64,000 nucleotides of DNA from Erpobdella octoculata (Eukaryota > Annelida > Clitellata > Hirudinida > Erpobdellidae): positions 11,285,441 to 11,349,440 of the forward strand of contig OZ022242.1 in the NCBI GenBank assembly GCA_963978895.1. Direction: 5' to 3'. The notes under the pieces are model-generated. The model was not told where the DNA came from. It saw only the letters and a list, made by a program, of their open reading frames with translations, and did not search any database. This document shows positions 1 to 11,790 of this stretch, one piece after another. The first letter of the stretch is position 1. Each line of letters opens with the position of its first letter. A program made the translations under genes and the position numbers.

Positions 1-1370
1 GATTAAAATTGTTTATTAGTAGTTTCAAGTGTTTTGAATGCTTCGGTCCAAAAGATAACAAAAATTAGGCGAGTAAAAAGATTTCGATGTTGAAAGATCG
101 CCAAGCTGAAAACGTTAACGTGTCTCTAAATATCATTGCAGTTTTCAAGATGCAATCCGAACTGACCTAGAAAAAAATCATTGATAGACTGTCAGGAGAA
201 GCAAAATTATGGCTTTTGAAATTAAAACAAAAAAGATGCTTTAAGTAGCTGACTTCGAAAAATGCTTTAATTTCATTATAAATAAAAAAAACTTACAAAA
301 TCTCGCGGATTTCCGGTTAAAGAAAACCAGCAAATCAAGCGACGATTCACTGAGAAATAATATAAATAATAATCAAATAATAAGGAAAAAACGACAGAAT
401 TATTTAGTAACATAAAATAATTTTAATCTTTAAACTTTAAATTATTAAAAATCGTCGGCATCAATTTTTTATTTAATTCTTCGGTTGAAGCAGAATTTCG
501 CAGCAAACATTCCTCCCGGTAGATTTCAGCAAATCTCTTCAGCCAGATGTTCCCAGCTGCTCTAGTTTAAATCCGGATATTCATCAGAATTAAATCTGAC
601 ATTAAAGCAACTCCAAGTCCAATTGCTTTACCGAAATTTAGTTGATTAAAAAATATTTGATAAATAAATGAAGAAAAAAATTCTTAAAAAAAACATTGCT
701 TTCAGTTTTGGTTTGTCTTACTAGTTCTAATTTTAAATTTTAGTTAAGTTTTTTTAAATAATCACTTAAAATTAATTTATTTTTATTTATCTTTTTTAAT
801 TTGCATTCATTTAGGCATAAAAATTCTTACTTATAATCTCTCTAAAACAACCTTAGACCGAATCAGTAGTTTTTATTGATAGTCTAATTCAACCAGTCAT
901 CATTATTATAAATTAAAAATTCTAAAGAGTGGCTGTAACATATAAGTTGAGGTTATCTGACATGAAAAGCAGAATATTTGTAGGTTTGTGTGTAATCATG
1001 TATGCTCCTTACACAAGTCGACACTCCTAAATAGATTTGAATTTGGTATAATTTCGGAACAAGATCATAGAGAGGTTTTCATGCAATTTGCAAATAATTC
1101 CGCACACCTGTTGGCATTTTATGTCCAAAAATCTTTTTACGGGTCAAAAGTGCCAACATATAGAATGTTGGAAGTACTTTGTTTATGAACATAAACAATT
1201 TGAGCCTGGACTGAAAAGAATTATAAAAAGTTTGTGTGGAAATTTTTAAAACATTTTTAGTTTAAAAATACAAGAGAAATTATTAGAAAAAAAAGTTTTT
1301 TCATATAAATATTTGTCATTAACATTTGTTTTCAAATGTTATTTAGTTTTTCAGGCATATAAGTAAATAA

Positions 1371-1767
1371 GTATGTATGTATGTATGTATGTATGTATGT
1401 ATGTATGTATGTATGTATGTATGTATGTATGTATGTATGTATGTATGTATGTATGTATGTATGTATGTATGTATGTATGTATGTATGTATGTATGTATGT
1501 ATGTATGTATGTATGTATGTATGTATGTATGTATGTATGTATGTATGTATGTATGTATGTATGTATGTATGTATGTATGTATGTATGTATGTATGTATGT
1601 ATGTATGTATGTATGTATGTATGTATGTATGTATGTATGTATGTATGTATGTATGTATGTATGTATGTATGTATGTATGTATGTATGTATGTATGTATGT
1701 ATGTATGTATGTATGTATGTATGTATGTATGTATGTATGTATGTATGTATGTATGTATGTATGTATG
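1371..1767. repeat. (ATGT)n microsatellite, 397 bp
   Basis: About 99 uninterrupted copies of the 4-bp unit. The long open frames reading MYVC or IHTY on either strand are products of the array. Confidence 0.98.
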
Positions 1768-4194
1768 GTTTTTTTCATTATTTCAAATTTTATATCATAT
1801 TATAAAAAAATCTTTTTAAAATTTTTTTCTCAAACAAGACATTATTATGAATTATTGAAGTTTTTTGAATAGCTTGCTCGTGTTTTCATTTTGGCTGGAT
1901 TTCTTTTCATAATAAATTTTATTTTTTATATTTGCAATTTTGAAGTTTATTTATTTTTTAATTTTGATTCTCAACAAATTGAATTTAATGTTTATTCCAT
2001 TTTTAAAACAAATATTTTTTAAAAATATACTTTATAATAAAATAGAATTAATTTTTTTGATAAATGAAACGAAACCTTCTTACGTGTTGATGAATCATAT
2101 AATGAGCAGGTAATTTGTGTCCAATTAAATATCTACCGTCTGACAGGTAGGTGAACAGGTCATAGTGGTTGCAGGTCAAAATTGTTACAGTAGTTTGTTA
2201 TTTATGATTTATTTTTACTGTCTTCTTTATATAATTATTCATTAAAATTATTTTAATTTTTTATAGTTATTTAATATAATTAAATTGAAATTTATTACCT
2301 TAAATTATAGTTTAGGTTTTTCTTCAAAACATAAATGCTTTCGTTTTTTTTTCATTCAACATTTCAACAAACTTTCCTCTTGCTTTCCTGTTTAAATACT
2401 TTCATAAAAATTTCTGTATTTACACAATTTTTTCATTTTTTCAAGAACAGTCATTGTTTCCAACAAAAATTGAAAATTATCAATTTCTCGAGTCTTTTTA
2501 ACACAAAATTTACATAAATATTGGAGTTTAAAAAAACCCACATAAATGATTATCTGAGATTCATTAAAAAATTTAATTAATATATTTGCTTAAATACAAT
2601 TATTAAAATTACAAAAAACAACCAACATTTTTTTACTATCTAATGACATGCTCAAGCATTTAATAACTTTAATAACCACGGTTTTTTTGTGCAATTACAT
2701 TTATATTTGTAATCGGTTTGAACACATTTCCTTCGATACTGCAGTTGATTCTAATAACCACTGATTCCATTAAACTATACATACAAGTTTATATGAATAC
2801 ATACATGAATGTTCGCATACATGAATGTATGCGTACATAAATATGTGAATACATACATGAATATATGCATAAATGAATATATGAACATATACATAAATTC
2901 ATGCATAAACGATAAATTGTGGAGCTAGGTGTCGATATGAATCGTAGAGTCTGTTTAATGACGTTGAAACATTGTGTAGCTGTGCTAAAAAAGCTTCACA
3001 GCTTAAGAAACACAATTTCATAAATGGCAAGCTCATGGTAAATCAAAATAATTCTAGGAAACTGTTAAAGACGATAAACCTATTGTTGTACATGTGGAGC
3101 AATGAGCAGATGTTCATAACTTTTTCTTTCCACGCCTTCCTCTGGACGAACTTAATTTGATTGCACCGCCTACTTTTGCATATAGAAAATAATAAGTAAT
3201 ACTTCAGTGTTTTGCATCAAGTTCTTTTAATCAACGTATTAATGTATTTGTTGTTGCTTTCCATCGATGAGGTCAGAAAAAGAAGGAGCGATCTTTGACA
3301 AAGCATATCGCATATCATCACCAGCCTCCAATCGATTTCTTTACTTGATGTTCACATTGACAAAAAAAGAAAAACCAATCTCACACAAGCTGGTTGTAAC
3401 AAAAAAAATGATGAATGATAGCACACTTTTGGTCAAAGCTGGCTAGCTACCTAAAAAAGAGTGTGAAGGCTTTTATTTTTAACAATTCAATAAGCAACTC
3501 GGTAAGAAGTAAGAACAATTAGTTTGTCATTGACATGCCGAAATCCTAGTTGAGGTAAATTTGCTGCGCCGTCACACTGAGCTCTTTTCTGTTTAAGAAC
3601 GTCAATCAATACGGAATTGTTGCCGTGCACTACACTGAAAGGCTCTTTTAGCTTTTCAAATAATCATTTGATAGGACTTTGTCGCATATAAAAGCATTTC
3701 AGTCATTGTTTGCCGTTTTTGTCAGTGATAAAAGTGAAACCATACTGAACATAGTCCTCTGAATACTTCCGTTTCTCTGTTCAGTTTGCAAGTATTATTT
3801 TAAAATTTTTGAAATGTTTGAAAGTTTCCAGGCTAATATTGCTGGAAGTGAAAAAACTAAAATGTTGGATCACAAGAAAGAAGGTGTAAACATTTCAATC
3901 ATCAAGGGCATTTCCGAAAAAAAACACTGAAAGTCATTTGTAATCAAATTTCTTTTTCGGACAGTTGTTTGAGCGCCGATATATTTAATAATTGGAAATA
4001 AGCTCAAAATAACGTAAAAATCATCCAAAAAAGTATGTTTAAAGTAAAAAAATGTTTATTTGAATTTTTTATGGAATTTGATACAAAAAAAAATCAAATA
4101 TCAATCGACAAAACGTTTTTATTTACACTGGTCATGGAAAATATTTATCATCTGGATGTTCAACAAAAACAGAGATTTGTTATTGTAGTAGTGA

Positions 4195-4381
4195 AGTAAT
4201 TTTGTGGTTCAGTCAACGCAAAGTATCAGTTGTTAAATCTAGAGCAAAAGTTAAAACTGTGAGCAAGTACAACATCTGGAGAAGTCATAAGACTGCAACG
4301 ACTATTCTCAGAAATCACATATGTTGACGACATGCCAAGGATTTATGTTGACAATGAGGTGGCGATCAAACTGGTGCATAT
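4195..4381 (+). pseudogene. Ty1/copia-type RNase H relic
   Basis: With frame changes the + strand reads LWFSQRKVSVVKSRAK, then VIRLQRLFSEITYVDDMPRI and YVDNEVAIKLVH. This follows the end of copia-type polyproteins: W-S-x-x-K/R-Q, then A-E-x-x-A, then W-L-x-x-L, then Y-x-D-N-x-x-A-I. Stops and shifts show it is dead. It is cut off by the minisatellite that follows. Where the element starts upstream could not be traced. Confidence 0.5.
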
Positions 4382-4383
4382 TT

Positions 4384-4665
4384 ACATACATACACATAAT
4401 ACATGTATATAAGTATATACAATCGCATACATTCGCATACCACATGTACAATCGCACTCACTCGCATAGCAAATGTATATACATGTATATACATGCGCAT
4501 ACTACATGTATATGTATGCGCATACTACATGTATATACATGCGCATACTACATGTTTTTATATGCATACGCATAATACATGTTTGTATATGCATACGCAT
4601 ACTACATGTTTGTATATGCATACGCATACTACATGTATACACAATCGCATACATTCGCATACAAT
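4384..4665. repeat. Minisatellite of ATACATGTATATGCATACGC-like units
   Basis: Degenerate units of about 21-30 bp built on GCATAC and ACATGT, roughly ten copies. ACATGT and GCATGC-like steps are self-complementary, so both strands give similar open frames. Confidence 0.85.
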
Positions 4666-5283
4666 GCTCATTACTGCCGACAAAGCAGAAAAATAAACGT
4701 GGAGAAGTTTGAAACACTAACCATGCCTCTTTGTAGACAGAGACTGAATGGCTTTGTTGGATGTTACCGTAGTTTTGAAACGCTTATAGACAAAAATAAC
4801 TAAAATAAAAATTTTAATTTAGTTTAAATAGATATATAAATAAATACCAAAATATTTAAATTATTGTTTTGACAATTTCCATGATTTCGGATGTTTAAAG
4901 AGAGTTAACATTTAGTTTTCAGATAAATGCTCCTGAGCACGCAATCAAAATAAAACAAACAAAACTCTTAGTTTCATATCTAAAAAATCGGATTTTGTAT
5001 TAGCTTACTTATATAAACAAACGTTAAAAACATTTTAAGAAATTTGATTTCCTGTTAAATAAAAAAAGAAAATATGTTGATTCAAATTATAAGGTTTATA
5101 TTTGTTTTGTAATTTTGTTTGGTATAGCGAAAAATGTTTGTTTAAGAAAAAAAATGAAGAAATATCTCAAAACTTTTCAGGAAATAAGCCCATGTCCGCT
5201 GTTTTTATATCTCTATTGGGGTTCTTTTGTTTGCGAATCTTTACAACATACATTGCAGGGCTTATACAATTCCTATGCGTTGC

Positions 5284-5430
5284 TGAGGGGAAAAGAGAAA
5301 AAATAAAGAAAGAAAAAGATGAAGAAGAAGAAAGGAAAAAAGAGAAAGAGAGAGAGAAGAAATAGTTGAGAGAGAGAGAGAGAGAGAGAGAGAAGAAATG
5401 GTTGAGAGAGAGATGAAATGGTTGAGATAG
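5284..5430. repeat. GA-rich purine tract
   Basis: A purine-only stretch of GAAA, GAAGAA and (GA)n with AATGGTTGAGAGA inserts. No gene is seen. Confidence 0.8.
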
Positions 5431-5483
5431 AAGACATGACTGACGGTTAAACTTACATTCATATGTTTTCTTATTTTAAAACT

Positions 5484-6040
5484 AGCGGGGTTACCCGGCG
5501 TTGCCCGGGGTTTTTAGAGGTTTTTCTAATGTTTGTCTCTCTCGCTCCCGTTTCCTTCTCCACTTTCCCGTTTTCGTCGCGTTCCCGGTCGCTTTTCCGC
5601 TCTCGGTCGTTTTCCAGCTCCCGATCGCTTTCCCGCTCAGAAGTTTTGTTATCGATTTTCTCTCTTGCTCGCGTTTCCTTCCAAGCTTGCTCTCCCGATT
5701 CCAGTCGCTTTCCGCGTTCCCGGTCGCTTTCCGCGTTCCCGGTCGCTTTCCCGTTCCCGGTCGCTTTCCCGTTCCCGGTCGCTTTTCCGTTCCCGGTCGC
5801 TTTTCCGTTCCCGGTCGCTTTCCCGTTCCCGGTCGCTTTCCCGTTCCCGCTCACGCTTGCTCTCCCGTTCCCGGTCATGCTTGCTCTCCCATTCCCGGTC
5901 ATGCTTGCTCTCCCATTCCCGGTCACGGTTGCTCTCCCGTTCCCGTTCCCGTTCACGCTCATTTTCTCTTTTCCATTCTTTCATAACTTCTGTTAGCCTA
6001 TAAAACGTAAAATAGATTTGCTAAGACTATATATATATAT
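5484..6040 (+). repeat. Repeat element with CTAGCGGGGTTACCCGGC head and CCCGGTCGCTTTCCCGTT minisatellite
   Basis: It begins CTAGCGGGGTTACCCGGC GTTGCCCGGG, a head shared with elements at 15314 and 23263. About 270 bp of 12- and 18-bp units based on TTCCCGGTCGCT follow, then AAAACGTAAAATAGATTTG, which is also found in the 15-kb copy. No coding function is apparent. The head resembles dispersed elements common in invertebrate genomes, but the transposon class was not settled. Confidence 0.75.
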
Positions 6041-6069
6041 ATGCATGTTTGTAGGTTAGTTTGTCTATT

Positions 6070-6597
6070 ATTGAAACGGGAAAGCGACCCGGCATGGACA
6101 GCGAGCGGGAACGGAGAAGCAAGCGTGAGCGGGAATGGGAGAGCAAACGTGAGCGGGAATGGGACAGCGACCGGGTACGGGAAAACGACCGGGAGCGGGA
6201 AAGCGACCGGGAGCGGGAAAGCGACCGGCAGCGGGAAAGCAACCGGCAGCGGGAAAACGACCGAAAACGGGAAAGCGAACAGGAGTGGGAAAGCAGGTGG
6301 GAAAGGAAACGGGAGAGAAAGAGACAAACACATACATGCACATACACATGCATACATACACACATACATACGCACATACATATATATATAGTTCCCGCTC
6401 GCTCACCCGCTCCGCTCCGCTCATTTTGTGACGGATTTCAAAATTTTTTTCTCTATATTTGATTCCCCTTGACTCTCAAGGTTGTGTGAAAATTTCATTA
6501 CCATCGGATGAATGGTGTAGCAATGCATGAATACAATACCTATATACATACATACATACATACATACATACAAACATTCATTTTTATATATATAGAT
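6070..6597. repeat. Second repeat element, internal array inverted to the first, ending ATATATATAGAT
   Basis: Bases 6070-6325 are GGGAAAGCGACCGGGAGC units, the reverse complement of the array at 5700-5960. They are followed by CATACA microsatellite and then a 3' part with GTGTGAAAATTTCATTACCA and TTTTTATATATATAGATT. That ending is the usual 3' end of this repeat group. Together with the left element it makes an inverted repeat with arms of about 250 bp. Confidence 0.75.
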
Positions 6598-7088
6598 TAC
6601 AAACATGACGAAAACAACACCAACTTTAGATCATAATTGTTTTCCGGTTTTAAACAAATTTTTATAAAAAAAATGTTTAGCAAGCAATTTGAAAAAAAAA
6701 TTTAAGATGAAATGTCTCAATTTTGAAATGAAATATCTCCAAACAATGTTATAATAGAGCAAAATATTTTTATTAAATAATAAGAAAAACGATATAAAAA
6801 ACAAATAAAAAATGGATTTAAAAAAAATAAATTTTAAGCATTAAGATTAAAAATAATTTTTAAATTTTCATTTGATTTTATGGAATCGATGTAAAAATCC
6901 ACACAAATCAGGAGGAGCGGAACCGTGTACATTGCAAAGAAAAAATTACTAAGGAACTAAAAACATAGAGAGAAAAAGACAGAAAAAATTATTGAAATAA
7001 AAGAGGGAAAAAAGATATAAGACATAATAATTGACGGGGTAATAGAGATTTAGAGTGCTATTTCAAATGCAGACGTCGTCGTCATCTT

Positions 7089-7240
<152 letters not shown>

Positions 7241-7484
7241 CTTCTGCCTCACCATCATCCTCATACGTGGTGTTTTGGTCGAGCACCAGGGTTTGTTTAT
7301 TTGCTTATGGCTGATTTCGTTCAACCTTAATTAATGTTTTCCTTGCATCTCGTCCATCATCGATCCAACACGTAGTTAGGTTGTTTTTGTTGTTTGTAAG
7401 CGAAGGCGTTTATGGTCAAGTAACTTGTTATGGCGAGTCAGATATTGATTATTATTATCACTATTGTCAGTATCAACACCATTT

Positions 7485-7510
7485 CCATCATCATCATCAT
7501 CGTCATCGCT

Positions 7511-7547
<37 letters not shown>

Positions 7548-7575
7548 ATGTCGTTATTATCATCATCATCTTAAT
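7485..7575. repeat. Second (CAT)n tract
   Basis: Imperfect CAT/CGT triplets, shorter and more decayed than the tract 300 bp upstream. Confidence 0.9.
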
Positions 7576-7694
7576 CACTGTCTCAACCACCGACCAATCC
7601 TACAGCAGGTAATACTAAGCTTAAATTATTCAACGTTAAATGAACAATCAGATCATACATATCCAAACACGTAAACTAATAATAGCTTTACATT

Positions 7695-7945
7695 CAGGCG
7701 CGTAGCCAGGAATTTCTGACCGGGGGGGGGGGGGGGAGGGGGCATTTTCGCAAAAAAGATAATTTAGCAGGGATTTCACCTTTCTCAGTAATTAATAATT
7801 GGCCGTTGCGGAGGTGCGTAACTTAGGCAAATATTGTTTAGAAAAATTCCCTTGTTTTAACTTTTTGATCAGCTAAAAAAGTGTCGAAATTTCTGACGGG
7901 GAGGGGGATAAATTCATACAAGTCCCCCCTCTGGCTACGCGCCTG
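7695..7945. mobile_element. MITE with perfect 15-bp terminal inverted repeats
   Basis: The left end CAGGCGCGTAGCCAG (7695-7709) and right end CTGGCTACGCGCCTG (7931-7945) are exact reverse complements. The interior is 251 bp in total, has G-rich runs and no coding sequence. The CAGG...CCTG ends are typical of hAT-like non-autonomous elements. A clear 8-bp target duplication was not seen (TTTACATT against GGCACAAT), so the superfamily is not certain. Confidence 0.8.
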
Positions 7946-8040
7946 GGCACAATATTTCTTTTTTGTTTGAATGTCATGTTATTTATTAACTACATTTTTT
8001 GACAACAGCTTGTTTTTTTACAAAATTTTATTTAGGTTAC

Positions 8041-8256
8041 AATCTCAGTTTGTGTGTGTGTGGCTTTCTCTGTACGCAAATCTTGCAAGTAAAATTTAAC
8101 CAGCTTTTTGACTAGCTAGAAAGCTGAAACTTTCAGCATAGCTTTATATTGGATGACAATACATGATTCCATTAAAAAACCTTAATTTGAACATCTTTCG
8201 TATTTCTAAATCGAGTGTATTTGAAATTAAAGTTTGTGTTAAAAACTCGTTTTTTT
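8041..8256 (+). repeat. Dispersed repeat, copy 1 (inverted partner at 48915-49130)
   Basis: The segment contains TTGCAAGTAAAATTTAACCA, then CTTTTTGACTAGCTAG and TTTGAACATCTTTCGTATTT. The same sequence occurs in reverse complement 40 kb away, so it is a dispersed element rather than unique intron. A GTGTGTGTGTGG run lies at its start. Confidence 0.85.
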
Positions 8257-8506
8257 TTCTTTACTTGTTTAATTTTTTTATTCTCTTGTTAATTAATTTT
8301 AAAAAAATCAAAAATTAAATTTTCTTGGCTGAAATTCACTCTAACTTGACCAGATCACATGGTGGTCACATTTTGTAGCCAAAATCTTCTAGTTGCTCAT
8401 TAACAACGTAAGAAGATAACGACGATGACGTGGGATTAATATCTTTATCAGATGCTGGTCAACATGTCCTTAGTGTTTGCATATGTTGCTGCCCTTGTGT
8501 GTTATT

Positions 8507-8835
8507 AGGTCGGTGTGATGATACGTCGGTGTGATGATACGTCGGTGTGATGATATGTCGGTGTGATGATACGTCGGTGTGATGATATGTCGGTGTGATG
8601 ATATGTAGGTGTGATGATACGTCGGTGTGATGATACGTCGGTGTGATGATATGTCGGTGTGATGATATGTCGGTGTGATGATATGTAGGTGTGATGATAC
8701 GTCGGTGTGATGATATGTCGGTGTGATGATATGTCGGTGTGATGATATGTCGGTGTGATGATATGTCGGTGTGATGATATGTCGGTGTGATGATACGTCG
8801 GTGTTATACGTCGGTGTGATGATACGTCGGTGTGT
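8507..8835. repeat. 16-bp minisatellite, about 20 copies
   Basis: The unit is GTCGGTGTGATGATAC. Variants switch ATAC to ATAT and GTCGG to GTAGG. The array is flanked by degenerate half-units. Confidence 0.96.
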
Positions 8836-9629
8836 TTCATCGGCGTATTGTTATGTTGGTGTTTTCCTAATTGCATGTTCAGCGGGTTCGATGTGTTGTT
8901 AAGTGCTTGTTATTTGGATGTGTGATTATCTATATATACATCTGACATTACATACTTCCTGGATAAAAAAATGTGACATTTTTTTACAAGCAGTGTTGGA
9001 AACTATTACTTTATTACTGTTACAATTAATTAGTCTGAATTATGATAAATAACTAATACAAGTTGTTATTTCCAAATAGTAATGTATTATTATTACTACA
9101 AACTACTTCTAGATACTATTATATAGCTATTACATACTTTGATTCATGCCACAAAATGTTATAAATTGGTACTTTAATAAATTCAACCAGGTTTAATAAC
9201 TATATCATCAAGTCTGAAGCAATCGTTAACGAATCTAAATATAGATCTATGTTTCAGTTAGAAACATGATAACGTTAGAAAGAACTTTAAAACTGCTAAT
9301 ATCTTCAAAGAACTTGCCATCATTAGACCAAGATTCCTCTACTATCTAAATTTTGACAAAAACATTTTACGTATTAAATAATTATGACAGTAGTCGCTAT
9401 TATTACAAATTACTAAAAAATTTAATACAGGAACGTGTTATCATCCAAAACAGCCTACAAACACCTTGTTTTCCTTGGAAAAATGTAATTTTGTATGTCA
9501 ATTGTTACTTCATCTACCAAAATGTATTGCAATTGAGTCGACGTTTGGATGTTTAATCACTTCACGCTGTAAATTGATCAATAATGTTGATTATTAATTT
9601 TAATTAATTATAATTTATTCAACCCTCAG

Positions 9630-9803
9630 TACCTCCTGGATATCCGGACATAAAAGAACCCCCGGTCTCTAAAACTGTTGAGAAGAACAAGAGCGTCAGC
9701 ATGCCGTGTAAGGCCATGGGAAACCCTCAACCAACAGTTCACTGGTTCAAAAACTACCTTCCAGTTAACTTTTCCGATTCCCGGATTACTCTTCTGCCTT
9801 CAG
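9630..9803 (+). CDS. Lar: LAR exon A: N-terminal part of Ig2
   Basis: The exon is 174 nt. The acceptor ends CCTCAG and the donor is GTCTGT; both junctions are phase 1. It encodes 57 complete codons beginning PPGYPDIKEPPVSKTVEKNK and ending RITLLPS. It holds the first Ig cysteine (MPCKA), the C-strand tryptophan (HWFKN) and the LPVNFSDSRI segment that matches LPVDTSNNGRI in the second Ig domain of LAR proteins. NFS is a possible N-glycosylation site. It is the first exon recognised in the window. The upstream 9.6 kb contains no Ig1-like exon, so the exon or exons for Ig1 and the signal peptide must lie further 5'. The exon ends at the place where vertebrate family members carry the alternatively spliced mini-exon A. 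Confidence 0.85.
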
Positions 9804-10460
9804 GTCTGTTTTTATAGTAATATTCTTACTTATTACTAGATGAGCATCACACTATATAAGACCTTGAATATGCAACGATATGCAATATGGTGAATACATA
9901 TACACGCAGTGCTGCATAGGTAAGCTGAGCGACGCATTAATATGTAGTGTTGCGCATAGATATGCACTACTGCATAGAAATTTCCTACTCTTGCGTAGAT
10001 ATGCAATGCGGCACATTATAGATGGTGGTGCGTACAGTTCTGCGAATCGGCATAGAGTTGCATAGACATATATGCATTGTGGTGTAAGGGTTTATAATTA
10101 GGTACAAGTATGTGCATAAATTGGCAACGATGTGCTGCAACGCAATGCAATAGAATTTATACAAAACAACGTATATGTATGCAGCAGGACACAAAAATAA
10201 GCTACACAGCACAGAAAATATGTGCATAAATTTGCAACAAGGTGCATAAATAAAAAACATGGTGCTATAATAAGAGAAGACAATCCTTTTTTTCTACTCC
10301 ACATTTTAACAACTTTTTAAGGATGATGAAGCACGTGTTTTTCTTGTGTTTAAACAGAATCTATAAAACAGTTTTTATGTATGTTACATGCTAGAGAGAC
10401 ACATATACTAAAAAACCATTAACCCTATTATTCCACCTTCCACTCCCATCTCCGCTTAAC

Positions 10461-10620
10461 AATATTGAATTTAAAAAAAACCATTTAAACACGTGTTTCT
10501 CATTTAAAAATCTAGATGGTAAGTCTTAAAACTTTAATAATTTTGATTTTTGAAACCAGCGAACTTTAAAAAAAAGAGTTTACCTGTTCAGGGGGAAATT
10601 TTCAAAAATCATTTCTTAGT
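10461..10620 (+). repeat. 5' fragment of a repeat element interrupted by the hAT
   Basis: It contains CACGTGTTTCTCATTTAAAA, then AAATCATTTCTTAGTGTTTACGC at the insertion point. It corresponds to the segment around 14480-14640 of the element at 13187-14816 (AAAATCCTTTCTTAGCGGAT, then GTTTACGC). The element continues at 11586. Confidence 0.65.
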
Positions 10621-11585
10621 GTTTACGCCAAGGGTGGCCAACCTTTTTGGTAAAGAGAACCATTACTATATTTTTTAAACATACGGCGGGCCGCTGGTTT
10701 GAAAGGCAAAACTTTCTCTCTCTCTCTGAGGCACTTCCAACTAAGGGTCTGAAGGAGCGGTATGATTTCCCACAGTGGGCTCTGAGACGACCCCAACCAA
10801 CAACAAAGCATTTGGGTACATGTAATGTAAACTGGCATTTTTTAGTTACCTTATAAACTAAAATTTTATTAGTTTATATTTGATGCCACATCCAAATGAT
10901 GAAAATTTGAAAAAAGTAGTATACAATAATAGTTGGTTGAACACACAAAGCTTCTCAAATAAACATGAAAATTTACTCAATTTTCGCTGGCTGCTAACTA
11001 TTTAATTTTGGTAGTAAACTTATTAAAGTTAACTATTAAATATGTAAAAAAAACTCTACATTGCAAAATAGTATTATTGAAACAGAAAACATTGTATTTT
11101 AACTGTTCTGGAGCAATTGTCATTCAATGCGAAACCTGAGCTTGTTTGCCAGACGACAGCTCTTCTACATTAGCATCAAATGCAGCCGCTGATAGGCGCA
11201 AGATGTCTTGCAAATGATTATCAGTAAGTCTGGTCTTGTGGACGGACGTATTGCACTTCATTCTGGAAAATGTCTGCTCATATATGTATGTACTGCCAAA
11301 TAAACTCATCGTCTTCAATGCATTCTTTAGCAATGCTGGATACTTGGCAGAAGTTAAAAGGGTGTAAAAATCAATTAAGTTTCCTTCCAGAAATTTTTGT
11401 TTCATAAAGCTATCGGACTGCAACTCTATTTGAAACTCTGCTGGCATATATCATTTTGTACTATTTTTCGATTTTTAAGGAAGTTTTTAAAAGATTTTAC
11501 TATAAATTTCAAATATTTAAACAAAACAGAGTGGGCCGCCAATTGATTGCCCGCGGGCCACGGGTTGGCTACCCCTGGTTTACGC
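10621..11585. mobile_element. hAT DNA transposon with 8-bp target site duplication
   Basis: GTTTACGC occurs at 10621-10628 and again at 11578-11585, giving an 8-bp target duplication. Between them, 10629-11577 has ends CAAGGGTGGCCAACC and GGTTGGCTACCCCTG, which match at 13 of 15 positions as inverted repeats. Both the 8-bp duplication and the CAGGGGT ends are diagnostic of the hAT superfamily. The element is 949 bp, too short for a whole transposase, and keeps only a C-terminal fragment on the minus strand. It is inside another repeat, so it is the younger insertion. Confidence 0.92.
11124..11447 (-). pseudogene. hAT transposase C-terminal dimerisation domain fragment
   Basis: The 107-residue frame includes KTMSLFGSTYIYEQTFSRMK, then TRLTDNHLQDILRLSAAAFD. 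The motif FGSTYxxEQTFSxMK...SRLTDxHLxxxL marks the C-terminal hAT dimerisation region found in GTF2IRD2- and ZBED5-like transposases. Only about 130 bp separate it from the element's 5' end. The zinc finger and RNase H-like catalytic core are therefore deleted and this copy cannot transpose by itself. Confidence 0.85.
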
Positions 11586-11790
11586 GATGAATATATCTAA
11601 ATTGTACGTTCCTATTCCTAGGTTGAGTGGTTTTAGCTGGGCGTTGGTTATTAGTCAGTCATTTAGTAGTAGCAGTAGAGAATTTGTAAGGCGCACGAAA
11701 CCTCAGAGGCGCCGTGAACGACTCGTGCACATGGGATCACAAGTACTTATTGTGGCAGTTATTTTTTTTATAATAGTTTAGTCTTTCACA
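11586..11790 (+). repeat. 3' fragment of the interrupted repeat element
   Basis: It resumes after the duplication with TTGTACGTTCCTATTCCTAG, then GGGCGTTGGTTATTAGTCAG. The intact relative at 14650-14720 reads TTTCACGTTCCTAAGATGAG, then TCGGCGTTGATTATCAGTCAG. Confidence 0.7.

Noticed and set aside
1..700. Possible Gypsy-type gag relic around LSGEAKLWLLKLKQ
   Set aside because: Only about 15 residues look right, with a stop soon after; not enough to call an element.
5463..6462. Arg/Ser-rich open frames resembling SR proteins
   Set aside because: They come from the CCCGGTCGCTTT minisatellite and its inverse; the same composition appears in all six frames.
8505..8876. His/Thr/Ile repeat frame of 123 codons
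   Set aside because: A 16-bp unit read through three frames in turn; no homology and no start context.
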